Program-made: the position numbers and the translations under genes
Notes under the pieces: generated by a model
The model's database searches: none
What the model saw: the letters and a program-made list of their open reading frames with translations, nothing else
Told to the model about the DNA's origin: nothing
NCBI RefSeq assembly: GCF_039522935.1
Contig: NZ_BAAAEI010000006.1
Location: 310,001 to 374,000 of the forward strand
Source of the DNA: Bowmanella denitrificans
GTDB taxonomy: Bacteria; Pseudomonadota; Gammaproteobacteria; Enterobacterales; Alteromonadaceae
DNA length: 64,000 bases
Direction: 5' to 3'
Shown here: piece by piece, positions 43,491-52,205 of the stretch
How positions within the stretch are numbered: position 1 is the first letter of the stretch
Layout of the letters: every line of letters begins with the position of its first letter

Positions 43491-44423
43491 TCAGGCCCTC
43501 AATCCCAATTCCTGCGGATAGGGAGAAAAATACGATTGCTGCGCTAAATAGTCGTTAGGAAAGTGACGTAAATGATGCTTAAGCAAGGTAATGGGTGCCA
43601 TCAACGGCAGTTGGCCTAACCTGAAGTGTTCAATTTGCTCAGTGAGTTCCCGCTTGTCAGCCGGTTTGAGATGACGTTTAAAGTATCCCTGCATATGCAT
43701 CAGTACATTGGTATGTTTGCGCCGGTTGGTTGGTTTGGACAAGGCTTTCATAATCAGCGCCAGGTAGGCTTCTGCCGTTGTCTGCTCAGCGCCTTTTGCC
43801 TTGGCCACTAATCTGCCTAATGCTTGATAAAGCTGCGGATTATAGGCCATCACCAATAGTTTATGCCGACTGTGAAAGGTCACCAGTCCATGCACACTGG
43901 GATTGTTCATCACCTTATCGCGAAATTCCTGATACACAAATACCCGGGTGATGAAGCTTTCCCTTAAACCTGCGTCATTCAGTCGCCCATCCTCTTCCAT
44001 GGGCAGATGCGGAAAATGCTTGTGCAGTAGCTGCACGAACAGACCCTGCCCCTGGCGGTGCAATAACTGGCCATTCTCATCGTAGACTTTAATGCGTTCC
44101 ATACCACAACTGGGGCTTTTGGCCGCCAGAATATAGCCATCCAATTTTTCCAGCTTAGGTAATTGCTGAGTAAAAAAAGATTGCAGTGCCTCGGTATGAT
44201 CAAGCATGCCATTGCGGGAATCGGTAAGATGCAGGCCATCCGCCATCTCGCGCAAATGTATAGTCGGCCTTGGTACTGGCAGACCAATGCCGACTTCGGG
44301 GCAAATTGGTTGATAGATGACATGAGAATGTAGCTGACGGGTTACAAAGGTACTTTGCTTATGACCACCGTCATACCTGACTTTGTCACCCATCACACAT
44401 GCGCTTACGCCAATTCGGGGCAT
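43491..44423 (-). CDS. YbgA-type DUF523-DUF1722 fusion protein
   Basis: 310 residues. The N-terminal DUF523 half has three conserved Cys: GVSACVMGDKVRYDGG, PICPEVGIGLPVPRP and AKSPSCGMERIKVY. Stand-alone DUF523 proteins such as TudS hold a [4Fe-4S] cluster on three Cys and desulfurise thiouracil. The C-terminal DUF1722 half (about 180-300) has FHSRHKLLVMAYN and KHTNVLMHMQGYFKRHLKP. The pairing with photolyase is conserved. GAGG precedes the ATG. A thiouracil-related or nucleotide-damage role is inference. Confidence 0.88.
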   Translation of the reverse strand: MPRIGVSACVMGDKVRYDGGHKQSTFVTRQLHSHVIYQPICPEVGIGLPVPRPTIHLREMADGLHLTDSRNGMLDHTEALQSFFTQQLPKLEKLDGYILAAKSPSCGMERIKVYDENGQLLHRQGQGLFVQLLHKHFPHLPMEEDGRLNDAGLRESFITRVFVYQEFRDKVMNNPSVHGLVTFHSRHKLLVMAYNPQLYQALGRLVAKAKGAEQTTAEAYLALIMKALSKPTNRRKHTNVLMHMQGYFKRHLKPADKRELTEQIEHFRLGQLPLMAPITLLKHHLRHFPNDYLAQQSYFSPYPQELGLRA

Positions 44424-44486
44424 GGTTTAACCTCGTTGATTACATACCCCTAATACTACGCTAGATTAGCGGTTTGGGATCAATGG

Positions 44487-44720
44487 CTATTTAGCGCGTT
44501 TTTTCCTGTTACTGCGCCGCCCGGCAATGATTTGATCCCGCTTAACCATAATCAGATGTTCCCCCAGATCTTCTCCCCCAATCTGATAACTGTCAGGGTT
44601 AACCTGGCGCAATACTTTGGCTTTGCGTCCCTGATAGGGGCCGCGTTTAATATACACACAACGTCCAAGCAAACTGGCTGGCGGGCTGGGTAAATCGACC
44701 TGAGCTTTAGGTAGTGGCAT
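44487..44720 (-). CDS. Small KOW-like protein
   Basis: 77 residues starting MPLPKAQVDLPSPPASLLG, with GAGG five bases before the ATG. The central GRCVYIKRGPYQGRKAKVLR resembles a KOW motif (Gly plus hydrophobic/basic pattern used by ribosomal proteins and NusG to contact RNA). The C-terminus is very basic (AGRRSNRKKRAK). No named family recognised. It is probably RNA- or ribosome-associated by analogy only. Confidence 0.65.
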   Translation of the reverse strand: MPLPKAQVDLPSPPASLLGRCVYIKRGPYQGRKAKVLRQVNPDSYQIGGEDLGEHLIMVKRDQIIAGRRSNRKKRAK

Positions 44721-44932
44721 GCGAACCTCATACAAAAATCACTATTCGGATGCCGCCCCTGACAACTCAGGTTCAACAACATCCAGTTCAGATTGCAATT
44801 CGCATTTGTCTGGGACCAGACAAAAAGGAGTGGCTGCACTGCGGTTAATTTTAATCTAAACCGACAAAAACCACAGGCCAATTGGATATGCATTCACATA
44901 TCCTGATATATCAATCCATACCTATGACGGCA

Positions 44933-44960
44933 TAAAAAAACGCAGGAGTTACCCTGCGTT
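44933..44960 (-). terminator. Intrinsic terminator of the pheS-pheT-ihfA transcript
   Basis: On the minus strand AACGCAGG, loop GTAACT, CCTGCGTT (44960-44939) is followed by a run of T. It lies about 10 bp after the ihfA stop. Confidence 0.88.
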
Positions 44961-44970
44961 CTTCCTGTCA

Positions 44971-45267
44971 TCAGTCTAGCGGTTTGGAATGCTCAACCCG
45001 ACTTTTAAGCTTCTGCCCGGGTCTGAAAGTCACCACACGCCTGGCTTTGATCGGAATATCTTCACCAGTCTTGGGGTTTCGCCCGGGACGCTCATTTTTC
45101 TGGCGCAGATCAAAGTTGCCGAAACCGGACAACTTCACCTGTTCACCTGATTCGAGAGCTTCCCTGACCTCTTCGAAGAAGGCTTCCACCATATCTTTTG
45201 CGTCGCGTTTATTGATGCCCAGCTTTTCGAACAAATGTTCAGCCATATCGGCTTTGGTCAGCGCCAT
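44971..45267 (-). CDS. ihfA: Integration host factor alpha subunit
   Basis: 98 residues, HU/IHF fold. Opens ALTKADMAEHLFEKLGINKR; the DNA-bending arm is GRNPKTGEDIPIKARRVVTFRPG with the conserved Pro tip. With IhfB it bends DNA at specific sites in replication, recombination and transcription. It follows pheT by 4 bp, the conserved pheST-ihfA order. Confidence 0.97.
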   Translation of the reverse strand: MALTKADMAEHLFEKLGINKRDAKDMVEAFFEEVREALESGEQVKLSGFGNFDLRQKNERPGRNPKTGEDIPIKARRVVTFRPGQKLKSRVEHSKPLD

Positions 45268-45271
45268 AAAC

Positions 45272-47659
45272 TCAATCCCTCAGAGATGCCTCAAATTGCT
45301 CTGACAACGCGGCCAGAATTTTCTCTACCACAGCTTGAATCTCATGCTCTTCAAGGGTTCTCGCTGGGTCCTGCAGTATTAAGGAAATCGCCAGGCTCTT
45401 ATACCCATCCGCAATGCCCTTTCCTCTGTAGAGGTCAAACAAGTTTAGGCCAACTAGCTGATTTCCACCAAATTTTTCTATGCAAGCAAGTATGTCAGCG
45501 ACAGTATGGCTGTCCTTCACCAGCAATGCAATATCCCTGCGATTGGCAGGATAGCGGGAAATCTCTCTGGCCTGGGGTAAACGACGCTCACTCAGCGCGT
45601 CTAATTCAAGTTCAAACACATAGGTACGGCCATTCAGTTTAAGCTCTTTTTCAAACTGTGGATGCACCGCCCCAAGCAGTCCTACTTGCTTGCCATTGCG
45701 CAAAACGGCTGCCGCCTGACCCGGATGCAAAGCGCTGTGTTCAATAGCCTGGAAGCTAAATTCCTGTGGCGCTGCCGTGGTGGCGATTAAGGCTTCCACT
45801 GCGGCCTTGGCATCAAAGAAGTCAACCGCGGTCGTGTCCATGTCCCAATGTTCAGCTTGACGCTGGCCGGCCAGTACGCCACCTATTACCGGCTGTTGTG
45901 ACACACCAGCGGCTTCGCTGGCATCAGGCAAAAAACGCAAACCGGTTTCAAACAGTGCAATCTGGCTTTGCTGACGTTTCTGGTTATAAGAAACCGCCTG
46001 CAGCAAGCCTGGCCACAGGCTTAGCCGCATGGATGACATTTCAACCGAGATGGGATGCGGCAGTTCCAAGGCATCAAAGTCTGGGAACAGACTTTTTTGT
46101 ACCTTCGGGTCCACAAACGAATAAGTAATGGCTTCCTGGAAACCCAGGCTGACCAGACGCTGCTTCATCAACATCAGTGGCGTGGATTGTTCACGATGAC
46201 TGGACATTTCCAACCGCCCGGTGGGCGACGCCGACGGAATATTGTGATAGCCATAAACCCTGGCCACTTCTTCAATTAAATCCTCGGCAATAGCGATATC
46301 AAAGCGGTAGCTGGGCACATCCACTGTCCAGGTATCGTTAGCATAAGTGACATCAAGACCCAGTCGCTGGAAAATATCTGTGACTTTATCGCTATCGATA
46401 TGAATACCAATCAAGCGATCCAATCGGTTCCGATGCAGTTCAACGCGCTTATCGGTGGGCAAGTCTGCCTGACTGACCGCTTCCACCACGGGGCCAGGTT
46501 GACCGCCGACGATAGACAACAGGAGTGCCGTGGCCCGCTCCATCGCATCACGCTGCAACTTATAATCCACCCCACGCTCATAACGGTGCGACGCATCAGT
46601 GTGCAGACCATACTGGCGAGCCCGCCCTTTGATGGCTTCTGGGGTAAAAAACGCACTTTCCAAAAAGATATTCGTGGTCGAAGCGGTAACGCCAGAGGCT
46701 TTACCACCAAAAATGCCGCCCATGGCCAGGGCTTTTTGTTCATCGGCAATCAATAATGTGTTTGACACCAGTTCTACTTCTTCGCCATCCAGTAATACCA
46801 GCTTTTCTTTATCGTCGGCCAGCCTGACATGTACATCACCTTGCAGAACATCATTATCAAAAGCGTGCATTGGGTGGCCGAGTTCCAACAATACATAGTT
46901 GGTCACATCCACCACCGGGTCAATGCTGCGCACACCGCTACGGCGCAAACGCTCTTTCATCCAGGTTGGGGTTTTGGCCTGCATGTTGACGTTTTCAATC
47001 ACCCGGCCAAGATAGCGAGGACAGGCCTGCGGCGCGTCCAGCACGATATTGCGACTGACATCCGTCTTGGCTTCAACCGGGTTGATGGCGAGGCTGTTTA
47101 CCGCCAGTTGGTTTAACACCCCCACTTCACGGGCCAGGCCTTTGATGCCCAGGCAGTCGGCACGATTTGGGGTTAAATCCACTTCGACAGTGACATCGTC
47201 AAGCTGCAGATAATCGCGAATATCCTGGCCGATTGGCGCATCGAGTGGCAGCTCAATAATGCCATCGTGGTCTTCTGATAAACCCAGCTCTGACGCAGAA
47301 CACAGCATGCCATGAGACGGTTGACCACGCAGTTTGGCTTTCTTAATCTTAAAATCGCCCGGCAGTACAGCACCGACCACAGCTACCGCCACCTTTAAGC
47401 CAAGACGGCAGTTGGGGGCACCGCAAACGATGTCTAATAATTCATCACCACCTACGTTAACTTTAGTTACGCGTAACTTATCGGCATCAGGATGCTGGCC
47501 ACATTCCACCACTTCCCCCACCAATACACCGCTGAAGTCTGGTGCTACGGCTTCCACACCATCGACTTCCAGGCCGGCCATGGATAACTGCTCAGACAAC
47601 GCCTCGGTGGAAATAGCAGGGTTAACCCATTCTCTTAACCACTTTTCACTGAATTTCAT
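45272..47659 (-). CDS. pheT: Phenylalanine--tRNA ligase beta subunit
   Basis: 795 residues, full length. Domain order: EMAP-like tRNA-binding domain (about 40-150, GVLVGEVVECGQHPDADKL), B3/B4 editing domain (about 210-390), B5 domain (about 400-475), core synthetase-like domain, and the C-terminal FDX-ACB anticodon-binding domain (SRYPANRRDIALLVKDSHTV). It pairs with PheS as an alpha2-beta2 enzyme, and edits Tyr-tRNA(Phe). Confidence 0.98.
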   Translation of the reverse strand: MKFSEKWLREWVNPAISTEALSEQLSMAGLEVDGVEAVAPDFSGVLVGEVVECGQHPDADKLRVTKVNVGGDELLDIVCGAPNCRLGLKVAVAVVGAVLPGDFKIKKAKLRGQPSHGMLCSASELGLSEDHDGIIELPLDAPIGQDIRDYLQLDDVTVEVDLTPNRADCLGIKGLAREVGVLNQLAVNSLAINPVEAKTDVSRNIVLDAPQACPRYLGRVIENVNMQAKTPTWMKERLRRSGVRSIDPVVDVTNYVLLELGHPMHAFDNDVLQGDVHVRLADDKEKLVLLDGEEVELVSNTLLIADEQKALAMGGIFGGKASGVTASTTNIFLESAFFTPEAIKGRARQYGLHTDASHRYERGVDYKLQRDAMERATALLLSIVGGQPGPVVEAVSQADLPTDKRVELHRNRLDRLIGIHIDSDKVTDIFQRLGLDVTYANDTWTVDVPSYRFDIAIAEDLIEEVARVYGYHNIPSASPTGRLEMSSHREQSTPLMLMKQRLVSLGFQEAITYSFVDPKVQKSLFPDFDALELPHPISVEMSSMRLSLWPGLLQAVSYNQKRQQSQIALFETGLRFLPDASEAAGVSQQPVIGGVLAGQRQAEHWDMDTTAVDFFDAKAAVEALIATTAAPQEFSFQAIEHSALHPGQAAAVLRNGKQVGLLGAVHPQFEKELKLNGRTYVFELELDALSERRLPQAREISRYPANRRDIALLVKDSHTVADILACIEKFGGNQLVGLNLFDLYRGKGIADGYKSLAISLILQDPARTLEEHEIQAVVEKILAALSEQFEASLRD

Positions 47660-47673
47660 GCTGCTATTTATTC

Positions 47674-48654
47674 CTAGTTAAACTGTTTCAAGAAACGCAG
47701 GTCGTTTTCGAAGAAAGCGCGCAGGTCATTGACCTCATAGCGACGCATAGTCAGGCGCTCAATCCCCATACCAAAGGCAAAACCTGTGTATTCTTCAGGG
47801 TCTATATTGACAGCGCGCAGTACATTAGGATGCACCATACCGCAGCCGAGAACTTCCAGCCATTTGCCACTGCTGGTTCTCACGTCCATTTCAGCCGACG
47901 GCTCAGTAAAGGGAAAGTAAGACGGACGGAAACGGACTTCCAGATCGGCTTCGAAGAAGTTACGCACAAAATCACTGAGGATGCCTTTTAAGTCGGCAAA
48001 ACTGACATTTTTATCCACCATCAGTCCTTCTACCTGATGGAACATCGGGGTATGGGTTTGGTCGTAGTCATTACGGTAGACCCGTCCTGGCGAAATGATC
48101 CTAAGTGGTGGCTTTTGCGCTTCCATGGTGCGTATTTGCACGCCGGACGTCTGAGTGCGCAGCATCAAATCAGGATTGAAGTAAAAAGTGTCATGATTGG
48201 CCCTGGCCGGATGATCCGCAGGAATATTCAGGGCATCAAAATTATGAAAACCATCTTCAATTTCCGGACCGGATTTAACCGAGAAACCCAACTCAGTAAA
48301 AAAGCTCTCGATACGTTCGATGGTGCGACTGACCGGATGCAATCCACCGCTGGCCTTGCCGCGACCAGGCAGGGTCACATCCACACGCTCCTGAGCCAAT
48401 TTCGCATCCAATTCCTGACGGCGCAGTAATTCAGAACGCGCATGGATCATCTGCTGAATCTGTTGTTTGGCTTTGTTGATTTGTTCACCGGCAGCAGGAC
48501 GTTCCTCGGCAGACAATTTACCCAGGCCTTTAAGCAGCTCGGTCAATTTGCCTTTTTTACCCAGGAATTCGACCCTGACCTTATCCAGCTCGACCATATC
48601 GGTGGCATTTGCCACCAATGCCGCAGCCTCTTTGCTTATGGCTTCAAGATCCAT
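47674..48654 (-). CDS. pheS: Phenylalanine--tRNA ligase alpha subunit
   Basis: 326 residues. An N-terminal coiled-coil (about 1-85) is followed by the class II catalytic domain: motif 2 in RTMEAQKPPLRIISPGRVYRN-like sequence, then HQVEGLMVDKN and motif 3 in GFAFGMGIERLTMRRY. The ATG at 48654 follows GAGGA; a longer frame adds 14 residues. First gene of pheS-pheT-ihfA. Confidence 0.98.
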   Translation of the reverse strand: MDLEAISKEAAALVANATDMVELDKVRVEFLGKKGKLTELLKGLGKLSAEERPAAGEQINKAKQQIQQMIHARSELLRRQELDAKLAQERVDVTLPGRGKASGGLHPVSRTIERIESFFTELGFSVKSGPEIEDGFHNFDALNIPADHPARANHDTFYFNPDLMLRTQTSGVQIRTMEAQKPPLRIISPGRVYRNDYDQTHTPMFHQVEGLMVDKNVSFADLKGILSDFVRNFFEADLEVRFRPSYFPFTEPSAEMDVRTSSGKWLEVLGCGMVHPNVLRAVNIDPEEYTGFAFGMGIERLTMRRYEVNDLRAFFENDLRFLKQFN

Positions 48655-49099
48655 GTTTTCCTCAATTTCAATGCATCTGGCTTTGCACCACAGCAATGTG
48701 CTGTGTACAAGAGAATAAAACCCCGAATTCTACACGAAAGTGTATTTTTACTGCTAGGTAAATGCCCTAAAAAGGGCTAAAAATAAGTAGGTTAAGCCCT
48801 CAACCAAAGCTTGAGTCGATTCATATAGAATGTAAACAGGCTCAGATAGGCAAATATAGCGGCTATGATAGGTTTAGCGAGCGCTTCAACCAGGCTGGAG
48901 GTTTTTTAACCAGGACGGACCTGATAGTCAGGTATATTCATGTACAATCCGGCCCGTTTGTGATCAGAGCACCCTTAGGTTTGTTCTGTGTTGTTCGCAA
49001 TAAGCGCCTCATGGGCGCTAAACCGGGTAGTCTGTTGCCTGCAGGAAGCCTTCCATTCTTGCGGTATGAGTCCCGGTAACAGGAAGATCAGTTATCAGT
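48655..49099. promoter_or_regulatory. Divergent leader region of pheS and the EAL-HDOD gene
   Basis: 445 bp with no protein gene. On the pheS side there is a possible promoter (TTGCCT, 18 bp, TCTATA on the minus strand near 48830-48855), three short segments able to form two alternative hairpins (48795-48800, 48773-48778, 48764-48768), and a 7-bp hairpin CACAGCA/TGCTGTG at 48689-48705. No Phe-rich leader peptide like pheM is seen. On the plus side, AGCGCC/GGCGCT (49003-49019) and ACCGGG/CCCGGT (49022-49077) suggest a folded 5' leader. Confidence 0.4.
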
Positions 49100-50323
49100 A
49101 TGAAAGTCTACACAGCACGGCAGGCAATTCTTAACCGACGGCAACAAACCGTGGCCTATGAGTTGTTTTTCCGCGACGGCATTGAAAATGTCTTTCCCCG
49201 CCATGTCAAACCTGACGTCGCCACCAGTCGGCTGGTTTTGAATCAGCACCTGAATCTGGGCTTTAAGACATTAAGCCGTAATAAAAAGGCCTTAATTAAC
49301 TTTTCCCAGCAAAGCCTGCTGGATCAGATACCGGCACTGTTGCCGCCGGGTGATATTGTGATTGAAGTACTGGAGGATGTGGAACCCAGTGATGAGATCT
49401 ACCAGGCCTGCCGGAACCTTTTCCATAAGGGTTACAGGTTTGCACTGGATGATTTTGTTTATCACCCGGACTGGGAACGCTTCCTTAATTTCGCCAAGCT
49501 GATCAAATTCGATATTCGTCGCACCAGCTTTGCTGAAATCGCTAATATTTTGCCAACCCTGCGCCGTCGCAAAGGCGTGCGTTTCCTGGCGGAAAAAATT
49601 GAAAGCCACGAAGAGTTTGAACAAGCCAAGGATCTCGGCTTTGACTTTTTCCAGGGCTACTTTTTTTGCGTACCAGAGATGCTGGAGCATCAGGACATCG
49701 AAGCTCAGCACCATATGATCCTGGCGATTTATCTGGAAGTGCTTAAACCCAATTTCAGTTACAGCAAGCTGGCCATGTATTTTGAACGCGATTTGTCACT
49801 GTCATACAAATTATTGCGTTTTATTAATTCGGGGCTGTTTGACGTACGCGAGCCGATTAGTTCCATTAAGCAGGCGTTGATTTATCTGGGTGAAGAGCAA
49901 GCCAGAAAGTTTATCTGCTTGATTGCCACGGCGCATCTGGGTGGCAATAACAAGCCACTGGAACTGATCCGAATGTCCATTCTACGCGCCCGATTCTGTG
50001 AGCTGGTCTGTGAAAAAACTGCACCAGGCTTATCCGGTATGGCATTTCTAACCGGCTTGTTTTCTTTGGTAGACGCCCTACTCGGCTCGCCAATGGACAA
50101 AGTGCTGGAAAGACTGCCGTTGGAAGCAGAAGTTAAACAGGCCCTGTTGGCAGAGCCTGGTATGCTAGGTTCCATTCTTGAATTGGTAAAAGCGTACGAA
50201 AGCGGCAGTTGGTTCTGGACACAAAAAGGCTGTTCGGCGTTGAATATCAAAGAAGAGCTGTTACCCGATCTCTACACCAGAGCGATAAAGTGGTCAGAGG
50301 ATTTTGAAACCAATACCGTCTGA
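49100..50323 (+). CDS. EAL-HDOD signalling protein with degenerate EAL motif
   Basis: 407 residues. The N-terminal EAL-like domain (about 1-195) has YELFF at 20-24 where active phosphodiesterases have EAL/EVL, retains VLEDVEP and GYRFALDDF, and has AEKIESHEEFEQAKDLGFDF and FQGYFF. The missing metal ligands suggest it does not hydrolyse c-di-GMP. The C-terminal HDOD domain (about 200-400) has SYKLLRFINSGLFDVREPIS, SIKQALIYLGEE. YuxH-type proteins of this architecture act in motility and surface regulation. No adjacent signalling gene. Confidence 0.9.
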   Translation: MKVYTARQAILNRRQQTVAYELFFRDGIENVFPRHVKPDVATSRLVLNQHLNLGFKTLSRNKKALINFSQQSLLDQIPALLPPGDIVIEVLEDVEPSDEIYQACRNLFHKGYRFALDDFVYHPDWERFLNFAKLIKFDIRRTSFAEIANILPTLRRRKGVRFLAEKIESHEEFEQAKDLGFDFFQGYFFCVPEMLEHQDIEAQHHMILAIYLEVLKPNFSYSKLAMYFERDLSLSYKLLRFINSGLFDVREPISSIKQALIYLGEEQARKFICLIATAHLGGNNKPLELIRMSILRARFCELVCEKTAPGLSGMAFLTGLFSLVDALLGSPMDKVLERLPLEAEVKQALLAEPGMLGSILELVKAYESGSWFWTQKGCSALNIKEELLPDLYTRAIKWSEDFETNTV

Positions 50324-50338
50324 TCCTGTCGCACAGCG

Positions 50339-51265
50339 TTACGCCATCTGCCTGAGCATATATCCCAGCGCCCCTTGTATTGCCGCTACCTGCGCCACAA
50401 TACATTGCTCGGGGGTGGCGTTGTCGCTGTCAGGATACACTTCAGTCGTGGTTACCCATCTGGCATCGGTGACACCGGCGCACAGCCCGAGCTTTTTGGT
50501 GTCATAATTCACCACCCCATGCTGCACCAGCGGTGAGCCAATCAACCGATTGTTTTCATCTGCATCGGCAATGTGGGTAACCTTTTCAACCGCATCCAGC
50601 ACGGCGCGCTGAAAATCTGCTTCCGCTTTGTGGCTGTCTCCTACCAGATAAAAGCCATCGGGAATATTCCAGTTGTCATGGTAAGTGCCGTCACGAGCCG
50701 CCAATGCCGGTCTGAATTCAGAATTATCGGTATCGGTGGTTTCGTGCAAATCAATATGCAACAGGATCGGCTCAGCGATCGTGCCCAGCAGTTTGATTAG
50801 CGCAGCCGACTCCCCCGCCGGGCTTTCGGCATAAAAAGAGCGGTTAGGGTCAATAGCTGATGGGTTCCAGCGGTTAATGGTTTCGTATCCCCAGGGGCTG
50901 ATGCAGGGCACAATCAGTAGATTCAATTGCCCGGCATAGTCATCGGCATGCGCTTGTGCAAAACGCAGAGTGCCATGTACGCCGCTGGTTTCATAGCCAT
51001 GTACACCACCGGTAATCAGCGCCACCGGCTTATTGCTTTGCCACTGAGCGGACTTGAGCGCAAATAGCGGGTAGGTGGCAGCACCGTATTGCAATTGTCC
51101 ATATTGCAGCAGTGCTAACCCCGACTGCATGGTCTCTAGCGGCTGAACAACATCAGTCTGGTAACTGCGCTTTACCGACTGGAGCGCCAGCCATTGCTGT
51201 TTGTCACTGTTATTCCAAGGCGTGCCTGGTGTACCTATAGGGTAAGGGTGTGCTGCTGCATTCAT
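50339..51265 (-). CDS. M14-family metallopeptidase (zinc carboxypeptidase-like)
   Basis: 308 residues, no signal peptide. Zinc ligands His89 and Glu92 are in TGGVHGYETSG, and His174 in LLHIDLHETTDTD. NRWNPSAIDPNRSF supplies the substrate-binding Asn-Arg. The C-terminal TTEVYPDSD has the likely catalytic Glu. It resembles cytosolic AspA/AstE-like M14 enzymes; whether it trims peptides or deacylates amino acids is open. Convergent with the EAL-HDOD gene, 15 bp apart. Confidence 0.88.
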   Translation of the reverse strand: MNAAAHPYPIGTPGTPWNNSDKQQWLALQSVKRSYQTDVVQPLETMQSGLALLQYGQLQYGAATYPLFALKSAQWQSNKPVALITGGVHGYETSGVHGTLRFAQAHADDYAGQLNLLIVPCISPWGYETINRWNPSAIDPNRSFYAESPAGESAALIKLLGTIAEPILLHIDLHETTDTDNSEFRPALAARDGTYHDNWNIPDGFYLVGDSHKAEADFQRAVLDAVEKVTHIADADENNRLIGSPLVQHGVVNYDTKKLGLCAGVTDARWVTTTEVYPDSDNATPEQCIVAQVAAIQGALGYMLRQMA

Positions 51266-51413
51266 TTTTATTGATTACCAAGTTAGCCATATATTTATGG
51301 TCGCCTATGGTAGCAAATACGCACACAGTGTCATCCTCCGCCCTGTCATAACATGGCTATTACACACGCCTTAGGCTAGAATAAGCGCCCTTTTTAAATC
51401 AGCCCCTTACAGC

Positions 51414-52148
51414 ATGATCTCATCAGGTAAAGACGCCATCTATTCCAGCCCGCTGGCACAAGTTTCTGATTTTCGCTTTGACGAAAATGTGGCCGAGGTG
51501 TTCCCGGATATGATCCAGCGTTCGGTACCGGGTTACAGCACCATAGTGGATGCGATTGGTCAGATGGCTGGCAAATATATGCAGGCCGGCGCACAACTTT
51601 ATGATTTAGGTTGTTCCCTTGGCGCGGTGAGTCTGGCCGCCAGTCGCTATATTCAAGCCCCGGGATGTCAGATTATCGGCGTGGATAACTCCCAGGCCAT
51701 GATCGAACGTTGCCAGCGACATATTCAGGCGTTTAAGTCCGACGTGCCGATTCAACTGGTATGTGATGATTTACAGAATATCCGCATTACCAATGCCGCT
51801 ATGGTAGTCATGAATTTCACCCTGCAGTTTATTGCACCACCACAGCGCCTGGATATCTTGCAAGGTATTTATCAGGGGCTGAATCCTGGTGGCATTCTGG
51901 TCTTGTCGGAAAAGATCCGTCACCCCAGCGAAGCTGGCAATGAGCTTCTGATTGAGCTGCATCACGAGTTTAAGCGCCGCAATGGTTACAGCGAACTGGA
52001 AATCAGCCAGAAGCGTACAGCGCTGGAAAATGTGATGCTCACCGACAGTTTCAGCCAGCACGAACAACGCCTTAAGCAGGCAGGTTTCAGTGATGTGCTG
52101 CTGTGGTTTAAGTGCTTTAATTTCGCGTCACTGGTGGCCATTAAGTAA
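51414..52148 (+). CDS. cmoA: Carboxy-S-adenosyl-L-methionine synthase
   Basis: 244 residues. It makes carboxy-SAM from SAM and prephenate. Signatures: FRFDENVAEVFPDMIQRSVP, the SAM motif LYDLGCSLGAVSLAA, GVDNSQAMIERC and RRNGYSELEISQKRTALENV. It precedes cmoB with a 57-bp gap, the universal cmoAB pair for cmo5U34 in tRNA. Confidence 0.97.
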   Translation: MISSGKDAIYSSPLAQVSDFRFDENVAEVFPDMIQRSVPGYSTIVDAIGQMAGKYMQAGAQLYDLGCSLGAVSLAASRYIQAPGCQIIGVDNSQAMIERCQRHIQAFKSDVPIQLVCDDLQNIRITNAAMVVMNFTLQFIAPPQRLDILQGIYQGLNPGGILVLSEKIRHPSEAGNELLIELHHEFKRRNGYSELEISQKRTALENVMLTDSFSQHEQRLKQAGFSDVLLWFKCFNFASLVAIK

Positions 52149-52205
52149 TGGTGCAACAGCTTGGTTTCTAAGTCGTATCAACAGTAGTAAGTCAGAAGGT
52201 TGAGC

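Noticed and set aside
48792..48824. Possible pheS leader peptide MNRLKLWLRA
   Set aside because: It has no Phe codon and its ATG would be at or before the likely transcript start.
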